A stretch of DNA of 64,000 nt from Epinephelus fuscoguttatus (GCF_011397635.1 NC_064772.1:13283035-13347034); one strand, 5' to 3'. Shown: positions 45,501 to 57,985, counted from the stretch's first letter. Notes: a model not told the origin generated them from the letters alone. Numbers and translations: made by a program.

Positions 45501-48500
45501 ACCCTCTCATAAGTAAAACGGAGGCCAGATACAGTTCCTTCAGTCAGACTTAAAGGCCTCATGACACAGCAAAAGTCACCTTGCTCTTTGTCCTGCAGGG
45601 CAACAGAGATGAGAGTTACGAGGTGGATGAGGCTCTGGCTGAAGAAGATGCTACCAGCCTGTTCGAGGTACACTTTCTGTAATGTTATATTCATAATAAC
45701 TCCATTGCAGACTCATTAATCCTGAACAATATTAATATTTTCTGTATCTGATGCAGGCTGGTGAGGGTCGTTTTGGGACGGATGAGTCCACTTTCAGCTA
45801 CATCCTGGCCTCCAGGAATTACCTGCAGCTACAGGCCACCTTCAAGATGTATGAGCAGGTAGGTTTTGGTGTCACACTGTCCATAGATAGCTGCAGTGAT
45901 ATTACATATATATGACCTGACATTTCATCTTCAGCTAGCATGTGAATTGATCAGGGCTGGTGTCTTACATTACCCTTGAGAACTGGTGTGGGTGCTCATG
46001 TATGTGCAGACAGACTTAATTACGCTTCCTTGGGTTTGGAAGCCGATTTCCGCCAATGAGATGGGGAAAAAAAGATCCTGTCATCATTATAATGAGAAAC
46101 TTTCTTGAAATAATGAGAATATTTGTCAAAATAATGACACTCTTATCCCAAAAGAATGACTTATACCTCAAAATAACAAGAGGCTTTCCTCAGAATAATG
46201 AAATAGTATCCCAAAGTAATGAGTTAGTGCCTCAAAATAATGATAAACAACATGCAATACCGGAAAGCAACCTGCAATACCGACCCGCCCCAGCACCCAC
46301 ACATTTTACCAGTTAGTTTGCAACCTGACCCGACCTGAAACTGTGGAATCTATAATAACCATGCGCTGTTCAAATAATTTGGTTAGGCAGCACAGTTAAA
46401 GTGATTTTTTTGGAACATTTCATGCATGCAAAACTAAGATATTATATTTTAAAACAAAGTCAGCAGTCAGAGGATTTCAACATTAAATTATTATTATTAT
46501 CATTCTGTTTTGTTTTCTTCTAGTATTTTGTGTTTTTTATTTCATTTTATGTATCATTCAACAACTGTGATCTGACCTGTATGTTAATTTTCACGTGAAA
46601 ATAAACCTGAAAATAAAATTAAGACAAAATATTACCTGCAAATCATATTTTTTTCCTATTTATGTTCCAACCAAATCTATTTTTTTGCTCTCATGGGAAA
46701 CAGATCAGATTCTTTCAGAGTAGTATGGACAAAGAAATTGAATTCTGTTTCAATAAGATGGGTCACTTTCATATCCTGAAATCCTAAATGAATGTGATCT
46801 TAAATCTGAGTCATATTTGATCACTGGCCATGCAGCCGCTGTGAGAACAGTCATATGGGATATCATGTGTGTTTTTCCTATACAGCCATGTTTTTTTCAA
46901 GTCATACTTCACTGTGCAGCCACAGTGAAGTACCATACAGTGTCGAAGTGTCCATTGAAAATATGGAATGCTGAGAGCACGACTAGCCTTTATTGTATGG
47001 CAGCAAAATAAGGAAATGTTGGGTTGTCATCAGCAGTAACTTAACACGACTCCTTTATAGCTGAACGCCAACATGAAACATTAAAAAAGAGCAGATATCT
47101 AAAGCAGAAACAGGACGCAGGAGAGAAACTAAACCCCAAACCACAGAGATTGAGTTAGAACTACAGAAGTACTGAGAGCTGAACACACAGAGACTTTTAA
47201 AAATGTCTTCCTCTGGTCTCCTGCACAGACACGAGTTTAATGTCGCAACACACAATACGGGGGGGAGACGGGGGGTCGTGAGGCGTTTGCTGCAGTTGGC
47301 GAGACATTACTGCTACCTGGTTGGAAGTGGTCTGGCGCGCTTTTGGCAGACTCCACAGATGGTCCATCTCTGGCGCTGCTCAGAATGTTTAAATTGACTT
47401 ACGAAACACAAATCGGCAAGGCATGGTTTGGTCCTCAGATCTGAACTGGTGTCAACTGACAGCAATAAATAAATAAAAAAATAATGAGAAACATCCTGAA
47501 AATAATGACTCTTTAGTTTCTCATTATTTTTAGGCGGTTACTCATAACTTTGAGATACTGAGTCATTATTTTCAGATAGCCTGAGATACAAGTCATTTTG
47601 GGATATGTAACTCTTTATTTTTGGGATAAGTAAGTCATTATTTTGGTCAAGTTTCTAATTATTTTGAGAAAGTTTACAGGATCTTTTTTTTTTCATCACA
47701 CAAGCAGAAATGGGCTTCCATACTTGGCCCTTTAAAATGTCCCGAACATTTACAATTGTAGGATTAGGAGGGCAGTGTCGACCAAGAAAATGAAACGTTA
47801 CCACTTTAAGGTCATTGCCAGTACTTAGACTGAACGTGTCATTTTCTCTCCATAGCTCTCTGGAACTGAAATCCTGGATGCCATTGAGAGTGAGACTTCT
47901 GGGACACTGAAGAAATGCTACAAAGCTCTTGGTTAGTATGAAATACAAAGAGCTGAATATGAAATACAGTATATACTCAGTCTACGACTTCAAGTCAGGC
48001 CTGTAATCATTTACTTGTCCAAGAAAGATGACGCATAAAGAATAAGCCAGGTGATTACTAATATTTGGTTACATAAAAACCAGCACAGAATTACATGGGT
48101 AGAATATAATAACTGTGTGTGTGTGTATAGACAGAGCCACAGGATAAGCATAGTGTTGAATAAACAGACTGTATGGGGGTAAACAGCAGTAGAATTTAAT
48201 GAACGCTTTTCTTTCCTCCCCTCAGTGAGAGTTGCTAAGAACCCTCAGCTCTACTTTGCCAGACGTCTGCACGATGCGATGAAGGGAGCAGGCACTGATG
48301 AGGACACCCTCATTCGCATTATTGTGGTTCGCTCTGAGGTAATTGCACTAAAACATCAACAGGTGGAGCTAAATATTGAAAGTTGGTGGTGTTGTTTGTT
48401 GTTGTGGGATAAGTAAGGTAATGCTCAATAGTACTGAGGAAACCAAAATGCCTGTGTTTTCTGTGACAGATTTTAGTGTAAGATGCTGACCTCTCATTCT

Positions 48501-49113
48501 TATGAAGGTGATATCTCAAGAATTCCTTGTGGGGATTTTTTTTTCTTCAAATTTGGCACAAACTTTCACTTGGACTGAACGATGAACTGATTTGATTTGG
48601 TAGTCAAAAGTCAAGGTCACTGTGACCTTGCATTCATCTCATTTTTGTTAATGTATAATCTCAAGAATATTTTTAAGGAATTTCTTCAAATCTGATGATT
48701 TGGCGGTTAAAGGTCAATTTCACTTTGACCTTGCGTTCATCTTATACTCATCAACGCAATATTGCAAAAAGGCCCTAAAAAAAAGAGTTTCCCCAGATTT
48801 GGCACAAACGTCCACTTGGACATAAGAATGAACTGCTTAGCATTTGGTGGTCGAAGGTCAAACATCAAGGTCACTGTGACCCCCACAAAACATGTTATAG
48901 GCCATACTGTAACTGACACTTGAGTGGTTCGTGGAGGCATACAACCACAAAGCCATAATTCTATTTTTTTTTTCTTTGTCCTGCTTTCAACAGTACGATT
49001 TGGAGACCATTAAAGACATGTACCTGGAGAAGTACGACGTTTCTCTGAAGGAAGCCCTGAAGGACGAGTGCAGCGGTGACTTCAAACGTCTCCTCCTGGC
49101 GATCTGCCACTGA
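39533..49113 (+). CDS. anxa13: annexin A13, complete, 11 coding exons
   Basis: A calcium-dependent phospholipid-binding protein that, in mammals, is myristoylated and sits on epithelial membranes. Exons are 39533-39547, 40706-40781, 40878-40972, 41080-41250, 43045-43078, 45275-45354, 45599-45667, 45757-45858, 47856-47931, 48226-48338 and 48994-49113. All phases agree and give 316 residues, the same length as human ANXA13a as I recall it. There are four annexin repeats, with calcium loops K28-GFGT, K100-GAGT, G184-RFGT (altered) and K259-GAGT. The [32 protein letters not shown] and [11 protein letters not shown] helices follow. The N-terminus is MGNCQ: Gly2 suits myristoylation and Cys4 could be palmitoylated. 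The exon 4 donor is gtcagt, weaker than the rest. Exon 1 codes for only five residues, with the start fixed by MGN. Teleosts have anxa13 duplicates; which one this is cannot be told. Confidence 0.95.
41467..41612 (-). mobile_element. degenerate SINE copy
   Basis: Shares the 'gacatgcag-aaagggcc' and gag-rich body with the SINE at 16749. The tRNA-like head is worn; the B box is no longer recognisable. Inserted within the element at 41288. Confidence 0.5.
41633..42800. repeat. tandem array of about 205-bp units in A-B alternation
   Basis: Six diverged units begin near 41633, 41836, 42045, 42255, 42465 and 42640 (the last incomplete). Each has 'ttttggagagga', 'ataattcggct' or a variant, 'gagcacac', and 'ttattcagtg'. 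Odd units share 'gctgggctagcagcctgtc' and 'aacacagag'; even units share 'ggataagaaaaaatg', 'ggtgggctagcagac' and 'aacactgatttgtaa'. The true period is therefore a dimer of about 410 bp. Confidence 0.85.
44023..45202. mobile_element. TTAA-flanked element in anxa13 intron 5
   Basis: TTAA at 44019-44022 and 45203-45206. Ends AGGGGAAGTATGCCC and, reversed, AGGGGAAGTCCACCC. About 200 bp inside is a 'cagtggttcccaactggtgg' block (44217), the typical start of another fish repeat, so this is probably also a nest. Open frames inside (44864-45115 minus) are not genes. Confidence 0.75.
45455..45485. repeat. (CA)n microsatellite in anxa13 intron 6
   Basis: Imperfect at the start (one CG), then about 11 perfect CA units, 110 bases before the exon 7 acceptor. 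Confidence 0.9.
46037..47720. mobile_element. long-armed foldback element in anxa13 intron 8
   Basis: The outer ends pair as TGGAAGCCGATTTCCGCC and, reversed, TGGAAGCCCATTTCTGCTTG. The arms then run about 200 bp, each made of degenerate units of 20-25 bp around 'caaaataatga' (left 46070-46245, right 47490-47690 inverted), with 'aaagatcctgt' in both. The centre is about 1.2 kb and non-coding. The frame 46056-46316 is an artefact of the repeats. Confidence 0.8.
48505..48935. repeat. degenerate tandem repeat in anxa13 intron 10
   Basis: Recurrent 'tttggcacaaac...cacttggac' (48551, 48797) and 'aaggtcactgtgacc' (48613, 48716 variant, 48862) blocks at roughly 100-145 bp steps. A known style of fish repeat; no coding. 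Confidence 0.7.
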
Positions 49114-50365
49114 AAGTCTGGGAGTTAGGCAGGGTGGACGTGGACGGCAGAGGCAGAGACAGCGGAGTATATTTATACTGAGGGCACTGCTGTTTTCTGT
49201 CTAACACACTAATACTACGCAGTCTCTCCATGTGACATTATGTAGGGAGCAGGAGGGTGGAAGTGATAGAATAATTAACTTGGCTTGACTTGTCCAAACT
49301 CTGTGAATTTAGGTGGCTCTCTTTTTAAACTTTTTCCACAGATGTTAATTATGAAATTGAACTGGAGTTACTCATTTGTGTCTGTCAATTACTGCCCATT
49401 TCGTAGTCAACTTTTAGCTCCAGTTCCGAATATCTTTACCAGCATTTACACAGTGATATGTTTCGTCTTCGTCACTGTACACAAGCACCAAGATTTATAC
49501 ATTTCCAAGAGCTGACTGTCGTCACACTGATGCGATTACAGAGTGTGATTTGATCAGGTGGTGTGATGCTTGACAAGATAATCACATTGTAAACATAAGA
49601 CATGTTTGTACACTGGCAAAAAAAAAGTCTTTCTGCTGCTGCATTTCCTGTAATGAAACACTAGTGTTACATAATCACCACCGTACAAGTATTACACTGT
49701 TATAGATCAAATAATTCTGTATTCATGTTTGATTTTTGTTCTATAGCTTTCACCCTCCATGCCTGTAAAGCTCAGTGACTGATCACTGCTGTTACTAATG
49801 CAATCACTCCATGTGGCTTGAAGTTTGTGCTAAGACTGAAGAAATGTGAACGTTTGTCATGAAGGAATATTAGCTGGGATTATGAAGGTTATGCAATGTT
49901 ATGTGAATGGATTTTATGAATTTTATGAATATATATTTCATCAGTTGCCTATTGAAAGAAACTATTGATTTTCAATGTTTTTATCCTTTACTATAACTAG
50001 AAAAACTTGACAAATCCAAATACACCTCACCTTGTTATATATTTTTTTGTATTTTGCAACTAACCCAGTAGAGTGTTTAATATATATCATTTAGTTTACT
50101 GTTTTAGGTAGGCCAGAGGGTATAAGAGAAGAAACCTTTAACATCTAGACAGTCTGATGTCATTTGTGCGTCTCTATAAGGCAGCTGAGATTTGATAAAA
50201 AGTACCACTATTGTAAAGATTTTGCAACAAGCTGAGTAGATACTCAAGTGAGATAGATACAGCATCAACCAGGGCATCAGTTGGAGCTGTAGGACTAGTT
50301 TTTGTCTCTCTATAGCCAAAGAATTTTAGTTAAACTGCAAATAAAGTTCCCTGTAGTGTCAGCAC
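49114..50365 (+). other. anxa13: anxa13 3' UTR with poly(A) signal at 50340-50345
   Basis: Unique sequence follows the stop codon up to AATAAA at 50340-50345, with the GT-rich 'ctggtgtt' downstream near 50370. No repeat insertion was found in this 1.2 kb, in contrast to the introns. Confidence 0.7.
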
Positions 50366-50852
50366 ATCTGGTGTTATTTATTTATTTCATTATTTTCAGT
50401 ATACGTAGCTCTGGAATTGGCAAAAAGGGCATTTTAAAATAAGATTTTAAAAAAGTTGGGGTTCAGTGTCTAGAAAGTTACGTGAGAGTTTTATTGTGAA
50501 TCATCATATATTTAGATCACCTGCCACAGAATTCTTTATGCATAATGACGCAGTTGTCATGGCAACCTCTCATGTCAATATGATTATTATGATAACCGTA
50601 TCAAAAATTCAGTAGCTGTCCTATGTATGCTCCAAAAACAAACAGTGAAGACTGTAGAAGTGAATGATGTTTCTATCCCTCATATGAAGGGACACGCCCC
50701 CTCAAAGCCTGTCACCACTGCCTTGCTGCATTCAGGTACTGTCGGAAAATACAAATTTCAATTGGTCAACCCAGTAAGAGTGGGAAAGAATAACGGTAAA
50801 CCTGATATTTTATTTTATTTTTATTTTATTATTTACTTTATTTTCAGTGATA

Positions 50853-51205
50853 GGATGTAACTAAGTACATTTACTCAGGTACTGTTCTTAACTTCAATTT
50901 CAAGATACTTGTTCTTAAGTATTATTTGGTGATAGTACTTTGCAGATTCAGATTATTAATACAGAAATATAAATCAACTAATGAATTATGATATATTGTC
51001 ATAGCTTATATTAAACTACCTGGCAGTAATTCTATAAAGTAGTTAACTCCAACTCCACCTTTATCTGCTGCAACATTATGGATGCACACATTAATGCATC
51101 AGTAATTATCATGCAGTACCATAATATATTCTAAAATTGGCCATTCTGCATAAGTATAAGTATATTTTGGTGCAAATATTTATGTACTTTTACTTAACCT
51201 GTTCA
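50853..51205. repeat. dispersed fish repeat, copy 2
   Basis: Begins 'taactaagtacatttactc' and contains 'cacattaatgcatcag' and 'tatgtacttttacttaa', as in 37590-37841. Confidence 0.6.
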
Positions 51206-51300
51206 GGCATAGGCAGTGTGTTTTAGAGCATCACTTCATTGATTTGAATGAACCATTAATGAAAAATAAATCACCCTAATGTGTTATGCTGGGAAAAAAG

Positions 51301-52478
51301 TAGGGCTGTTGTCAACCAAAGAAAATCTTGGTAGACTAAAGTCGCACATAATCTTCAACTAATCGATTAGTCGTGGGGAAAAAAATCTGCATATTAGTTT
51401 TACCTCCGCCAAAGAGGTTGTGTTTTTGCCAGCATTGGTCTGTTTGTCTGCAAAATAACTCAAAAAGTTATGAACGGATTTTGATGAAATTTTCAGGAAA
51501 GGTGGTAATGGGACAAGGAACAGGGTGCTGTTCTAGTGACTTCTGCGGTGATGTCTGCGTCACTCTGCAGTGACACCTCCAAAACACTAGTCGGCGGTGG
51601 AGGACTGTGTTAAGTGCTGTAAAGTTTAGTTCAAATCAAACTTTGTTTATATAGTTGATTCAAAACACATTAAATATGGCTTAATAGAGACAATTTCAAC
51701 CACAAATACGCTAATTGACTTCACTATAAATCGCAGAACTGATAGACAAACACTTGTCTTTATCTGGACACATTTCCCCCACCAATACAACATGCTAACG
51801 TTATTAGCACAAGCCTACGGTATTTTGTGTAAATTAGCCTGGCGTCTAGCGATCTTTTCCTTTTCTCATGTAAAACCAAGGGCAACCGCAACATTTAACA
51901 AAGGAAACGGTACATAATTTGGCTCCATTACAACTCACAACATTCACCAACAAAACAACCGTCACACTAAACACGTTTCCAAGCAAATACAACATGCTAA
52001 CGTTATTAGCGGCAGCCTATGGCATTTTACATACTAGCCTAGCAAGGAGTGGAGATTTCCTCTACTCATAGGAAGCCAGGATAAATCCCTAAGGGATGAA
52101 TCACTAACGCGGCTTAGACTGCTATTTTAGTGGAGGTTTCACTGTCTTTACAATTTATTGTTTCTTATCTGTGAAATACAAATAAACACGAGGTTTGTTT
52201 CCCCTGCGGGAAATGGTTTCAACTTACAGAAACTGATGGGAGGTCTGGTCACGCGACGTTGGTGAGGTTGGGCGAGTTCAACTTTCTGTCAATAACAGGG
52301 GTGTTTTGAAAACACCCCCATTTTCACAGGTATTTTAGCCTCTCCCTCCCGCCGAAGGAAATAATGGATTAATTCTGGAAAGCTGTTGATGCAGCACTTT
52401 TTGCCATATGGAAAGTAACACAGCAATTGTTCGACCAATGAGAATACTCGACTAGTCGACCAGGAGACTACAGCCCTA
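51301..52478. mobile_element. non-autonomous hAT with perfect 8-bp duplication
   Basis: The 8-bp duplication GAAAAAAG sits at 51293-51300 and 52479-52486. Ends TAGGGCTGTTGTCAACC and, reversed, TAGGGCTGTAGTCTCCTGG, with ATCGATTAGTCG / CGACTAGTCG blocks further in. It carries about 140 extra bases (about 51400-51535, 'acctccgccaaagagg...') absent from the copy at 55560, probably a SINE-like insertion. No transposase remnant. Confidence 0.85.
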
Positions 52479-52849
52479 GAAAAAAGGTCTGTTAAGACTA
52501 TTTATTGTCATTATTACTATTAGATGGTCCACTGGTATAGACAGAAAATACATAATTAAGTATCCTAATCCAAAGCAATTTTTGCGAAGGATTTTTGAGT
52601 GCATTTAGAGCATAAATTTACTAATACAATATGTTTTTGTGTGTTTGGAACATAATTACATACTGAACGGGTTAAGCGAGATTTTAAATACAGGATTCAT
52701 ACTTTTAACATAATATTTACCACGTGGAGTTGCTCCTTATAGGTAAAAATCTTCTCCCACCAGTTTCATATGGACATTAAAAGTACGACTTTCCGTCGAG
52801 TCCCTGAAGGCATCGTAATGTTTCAGAGGCGTCAGTGCACTGCTCTCTG

Positions 52850-53023
52850 GCGCCGCCCCTCACTCAGACATGCATGTTGTGCTCTAGTCGCGCATTTTTC
52901 ACTCGTCTCTGTTTATATTTAGGAAAAACGGGGCATTTTTAAACGAGTTGAGAGGCAAGCTTTCAGCGACACAAACACAGGAACATCTCCCACACCGGCT
53001 CTATCCGCTGGAGTCCCTTGAAG
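52850..53023 (+). other. probable non-coding first exon and promoter
   Basis: A GC-rich patch ('ctctggcgccgcccctcac') is followed by unique sequence ending '...cttgaag' and a strong donor gtacgt at 53024. No ATG opens a long frame. It would suit the 5' exon of the + strand gene whose coding starts at 61217; the link is inferred from order and strand only. Confidence 0.4.
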
Positions 53024-54302
53024 GTACGTTGTTCTGTGTGTTTCATTGGCTTTGTTGCTCCTTTTCCCCCTTTTTGCTGGTAATTACAGTCATTAGCATC
53101 CATCTTGGTGGAAGCTAATTAAAACCACTGCAAGGAGAAATGGTTGTTCCTTTTGCCTACCAAACATTACACCTTTGTGTGTTTTATGAGGTTTATAACT
53201 TATGTCATGTCCAGTATGCTTTTTTAAAATCCTTTGCAATTAAAACACCTTTATATTCCCTTAATAAATCAGTAAGGATTCAGTTAATGGGCCTGCTGAC
53301 TTCAACGTTGAATTATGGCACTTTATGAGTATTTTGACCCCATGTCCTATCACTGAAAAATGTAAAATACCTTTATAGGTTGTGGTAGTTCACTTCTGTG
53401 AGAGTAATTCTCATGTTAACACATTGTGTCAGGTGTTCAGATTTATCACTGCAGCATGGTGTGTTTAGGTGCTGCAGCTTGCACTTGTTTAAGAATAGCG
53501 GAATCCATCATTATCTCCATGGAGACGTGAAGTAAAACAGTGATTTTACTTCCTGCAACAAAAACATGAAGATAAACTACTGTACTTCGATATTGCATCC
53601 AGGTATCATGCACCTGAATGCATCACCTCTCGCAGATATTCTGCAGCCAATATTAACCATATTTGGTAACAACAAATAATATGGCTACAAAAAAATGTAA
53701 ATAATGAATAACATGATTTTTTTAATTAATCCATTATTCATTTTTGTCCCCAGACAGTTAGCGCTTTTCATTTTCATCACACATTCAGTGCAACAGTAGC
53801 ATTCATGTAATATAGTAAACAAACTAATAGAGGAATCTGAAATGTGCAACATTGTTTGCCGACACCAGATATCAAACGAAAGCTGAAGACTATGTTATAT
53901 TAAGTATCTGTAGGCTGTAAATTCACCAATGCCAAACAGATAAGAGGAGATATAATGTTATCTTTTAGCCTTATGGTGGAAACTTTCTCCTCCTCTGTAT
54001 CGCTGCATTAAGTCCACGGCTGTCTGTAATGAAGAGGAGCATGACAGTCAAGAGCGCTCGCTCCACAGCAAAATCTGGGGATCAAAACATCCCCAGAAGT
54101 ACACTGCACAGCACACTGACTAGCAAAAAACCCCCAAAACCTCAAATCTCCGGCTTTCAAAGGGCAGCCCTTATTGTTAGCACCATTGGCTTGTTTACTA
54201 TATTATTTGAGTTTCATTGTCACAATGAATGTCCCCGCTCCAAATCTAATCTGACATAATTCTGAGTCTGGTACAGCCCTAGTTTACAAGTAACAATCAG
54301 AT
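53024..54302. other. intron-like DNA, nothing recognised
   Basis: No exon or complete element. The frame 54029-54259 has no splice partner or domain. Confidence 0.5.
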
Positions 54303-55345
54303 GTAAAGGTCCAGTGTGTAAGATGAAAGGAGGATTTGGTGGCATCTGGTGGTGAGGCTTATAGATTGCAACCAGCTGAAACTTCTCCAGGTTAGAATTC
54401 TTTCAGTTTTCATTAGGCCTGTGCGATAAATCGATTTTATTGATTAATTCAAATTTGTAGTTTAGGTCGATTTGTTTTAATGAAAATCGAGTTTCTCTTT
54501 AAAGCCCGCCACCGACGCTCCCCGCTGGGCTCCCGTAGTTCAGAGTGGGCTCACCCCTCCCCCCCACGCGCTTGATACACAAACATCATGGCAGCGAGCG
54601 GGGAAGAACTCGTTCCCAAGAAAGGGAACGAGTTCGGTTTTGTGGCGTCAGACACAGAACAAACAGCACCCCACTGCAAAGTGTTTGAAAGCTGTTGCAA
54701 CCCAAGGTAGCAGTACTACCAATTTACTGCAGCACCTCAAACAGAAGCATGCTGCCAAGTGGGAGAGGTGTTGCTCCCTACGAAAATATCCCCATTCAAG
54801 TGCTTGAATTTGTTATTTACGCCTGAATGCAACACAGGCTTCACTCCATAGACTGTGTGTTCGGTGCCATGCTGCAGATTCGGGCCAGGCTCGGTTATAA
54901 TTGTCTCACACTCGGGAGGGGCAGTATAATGGTAGGGGAAACACTGCCATATGATGAGAAAGGGGCCCGGTGGAAAGCGATCACGGATGCACTCACGATG
55001 TATCTTGCAATAGATATGGTGCCCATATTTACCGTGGAAAAGCCGGGGTTTATTAACATGCTGAAAGTTTTGGAGCCTAGGTACGTGCTACCAGGCCGCA
55101 AATATTTTCCTGAAAATTGATTTTAAGTAGAGGGAGAAAATCAATTTAAATCGTGAATCGTATTTGTTGTGAAAAATCAGAGATTTTTTTTTTTTAGGCC
55201 GTATCGCCCAACCCTAGTTTTCATGGTTCAGGAGGTTTTTACCAGGAGCTGAATTATCAGCAGAGGTCTCTTCCTCTCCAGAGCAAACAGACAGTAAAGC
55301 AGTTTCACTTTACAAATCAGTGTTGTTGTTTTTTTATGTTGTTCG
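54303..55345. mobile_element. 'cagtgtgtaagat' family element split by a hAT
   Basis: The left part, 54303-54413, begins 'taaaggtccagtgtgtaag'. The right part, 55217-55345, read in reverse, matches one unit of the array at 41633 ('ctctggagaggaagagacc', 'aacactgatttgtaaa'). The hAT at 54414 separates them. Confidence 0.6.
54414..55216 (+). mobile_element. internally deleted BED-finger hAT with perfect duplication
   Basis: The duplication GTTTTCAT sits at 54406-54413 and 55217-55224. The ends start TAGGCCTGTGCGAT and, reversed, TAGGGTTGGGCGAT. Inside are a broken BED zinc finger (near 54670-54770) and the frame 54827-55120, which carries the hAT transposase segment LPYDEKGARWKAITDALTMYL...LEPRYVLPGRKYF, as in ZBED-type transposases. 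The catalytic core between them is deleted. Dead as an enzyme. Confidence 0.85.
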
Positions 55346-56017
55346 ACCCATCACAGACTGGCTGCTGGCCCATATATATAATATACATTACAATTAATAA
55401 AGACTGTTGGGCCATGAAGCAACATGTGTCTGTTTTACAAAGTGCTGTATATTTTATGTCTTTCTTAATATGTCACTGATTCTCATACCTTCCTACTATT
55501 ACAGTTTTTTGTTTCAATGGAAAACCAACCACCCTTAACCCTAACTTCTCAGTGTTAAGTAGAGCTGTAGTCAACCAAAGAAAATATTGGTCGACTCAAG
55601 TCACACATACTCTTCAACTAATCAATTAGTTGTGGGGAAAAAAAATCTGCACCTTATTTTTACTTCTGCGGTGGTGTGTCTGTGTCACTCTGCAGTTACA
55701 CCTCCAAAACACTAGTTGACGGTGGAGGACTGTGCTGTAAAGTTTAGTTCAAATCAAACTTTATTTATATAGTTGATTCAAAACACACATTAAATATGGC
55801 TTAATAGAGACGATTTCAAACAAAATAAAAGTACGCTAATTGACTTCACTATAAATTGCAGAACTGACAGACAAACACTTGTTTTTATCTGAACACATTT
55901 CCCCCACCAGTACAACATGCTAACGTTATTAGCACAAATCTATGGCGTTTTACATTGTATAAATTAGCCTAGCGTCTAGCGATCTTTCCTCTTCTCATGT
56001 AAAACCAGGGACAACAG

Positions 56018-56731
56018 TAGGATTGGGTCGGTATGAGAAAAAAAAAAAGGGTCCGGTTTTTGTAAAAAAAAAAACGCATCAAGTTGGTAATACCAGATTT
56101 TCGCCACTTGGGGGCGCAGTTGACTCATTTAAAATAAAAAACGACCTTAGGACAACAGAGTGACAGTAACAGGTTGTTTCTTTTATTCCTTACAAATAAA
56201 TTTTGCAGCTTACTCAATCAGTGCAAACAAGGGTTGCCTCCTTCGTCTGGCTCAAAACCAGTGTTGCCATAGTGGCGCATTCCTTGATTTCGTCAAGACT
56301 AAATTGTCCGCCATTATCGACTCCCCGTCACTATTAAACAAACTCCAGGCTACAGTAGAGGCGCATGCTCACTCGCACCTCCTAGCTCAGTCCCTGCCCC
56401 ACCCCACTCTCTCTCCTGCTTGCTGTGCGCTTGGTGAAGAGGCAGACAGTCACAGACTCGGGCTTACTATAAGCAGAGCGGACTATGTGTAAAAATGTCC
56501 GTGAAAAATCCCTGTGTTGTGAAAAATACATGCCGAACAGTCTTTTGTGTGACACTGGTGCGTGGAGCGAAGTCCACGCGGTTGTGCTTTGCGCACAGAG
56601 GGCTTGCGGACGTCCACTTTTCCGCGTACGTTCTGCCCGAGTATGCGGTCCGGTCGGTCTCAAAAAATAAAACCCGGTCCAAGACGGAGTACCGGACCAA
56701 ATTGGTATTACAGAGAACCGACCCGACCCTA
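56018..56731. mobile_element. nested hAT-like element
   Basis: Ends TAGGATTGGGTCGGTATGAG and, reversed, TAGGGTCGGGTCGGTTCTC. Flanked by GACAACAG (56010-56017) and GACAATAG (56732-56739). The undisturbed sequence is seen at about 51888-51900. Several overlapping open frames of 60-140 codons at 56160-56804 on both strands show no recognised domain. Confidence 0.8.
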
Positions 56732-57073
56732 GACAATAGCAACATTTAACAAAGGTAATGGTACATGATTTGGGTCCATTACAACTCATAAGGTTCACCG
56801 ACAAAACAAAACTTTATTACTGCCAGCCTTTGGCATTTTACATTGTATACATTAGCCTAGCGATGAGCGGAGATTTCCTCTGCTCATATGAAGCCAGGAT
56901 AAATCCCAAAGTATAAATCACATGCAAGACTTAAAATGCTATTTTAGTGGAGGCTTAACTGTCTTCACAATTTATTGTTTCTTATCTGTGAAATACAAGT
57001 AAATACAAGCTTCGTTTCCACTGAGGGAAACAGTTTCAGCTTACAGAAACAGACAGGAGGTCTGTGTTACCGC

Positions 57074-57985
57074 GACGCCAAAGACAGTGGATAAACCAAG
57101 ACGGTCCACTGCGAGTCAGTTTCCAGTATCAGTGTCATGTGGGGTTCACGACCACCACGCCCCTTTAGGAGACTAACAGCAGGTCCTGAGTCCATTGACT
57201 TCAGTGGGAGAAATGAACGTGATTACAGATTATGGCCGATTCTTTTGCCTCATAGTCACGGAAACAAATATTGGACCCATTTATCACAAGCCGAATATCT
57301 TCAGAACATTCCGACACCAAAATGGCAAATTTCAGACCGACAAATCAGGAGAAAATTAACTTTGTTCAAGACCTGTCTCTGTCTCAACAACACACTCTCA
57401 CGAGATCCGGGGCAACAGATAGCTCCTCTCTGGTGCTGAAATCAGTGCACTTTTGAACTCTTTTTGGAGGAGAAAACAGATATTATCAGACTAATCCTAC
57501 GATCTTGTACTGGGTTGAGCTAACTGAAGTAGTTTCATGTCATATCTGACAATGGGAGGCTTTTAACAGATGACATCCTGATGTTAGCTTTGCTGCTGCT
57601 GTTAGCTGTCCCTGTCAGCTGCAGCCACTGATGCTTTCTAGACATCGTGATTTTCCAAAACTGAATAAATACCACACATAGCAACACAAAACTGCTTTGC
57701 TAGCTCAATTATGTTGTAACTAAGATATCCGCTGGAAATTTTTTTTTTTTTTCACGGGCTGTTTATTGAGTTACTGAGTTAATACAGACATCACTAACAG
57801 CTAATGGTTAGCCCAGCTAATCTACGATAACCAAGCGAGGTTAGGGATACTCGTCTTTGATTGGCGGTTCTCCATCGTCTTTGATTGGGGTACGGGGGAC
57901 AACGCCTACTTAGGAGACCGGAAATGTATACCATTTTATACAATGGGAGTATATTGTAGGTGGGCCATCTTGTAGTAATCCAGTA
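57074..57985. mobile_element. nested MITE-like insertion
   Basis: Present only in this copy of the hAT (compare 52255). Ends CCAAAGACAGTGGAT and, reversed, CCAAAGATACTGGAT. The exact border is blurred by a shared 'ttggtgacg'. The frame 57137-57439 (100 codons, +) lies inside without a recognisable domain. Confidence 0.65.

Noticed and set aside
46056-46316. Frame of 86 codons in anxa13 intron 8
   Set aside because: It translates the degenerate 'caaaataatga' mini-repeat of a foldback element.
48505-48935. Regular spacing of short repeats, considered as an array with spacers
   Set aside because: Units are diverged and both unit and gap are repeated; it is a degenerate tandem repeat, not a CRISPR-type array, which is also not expected in a vertebrate.
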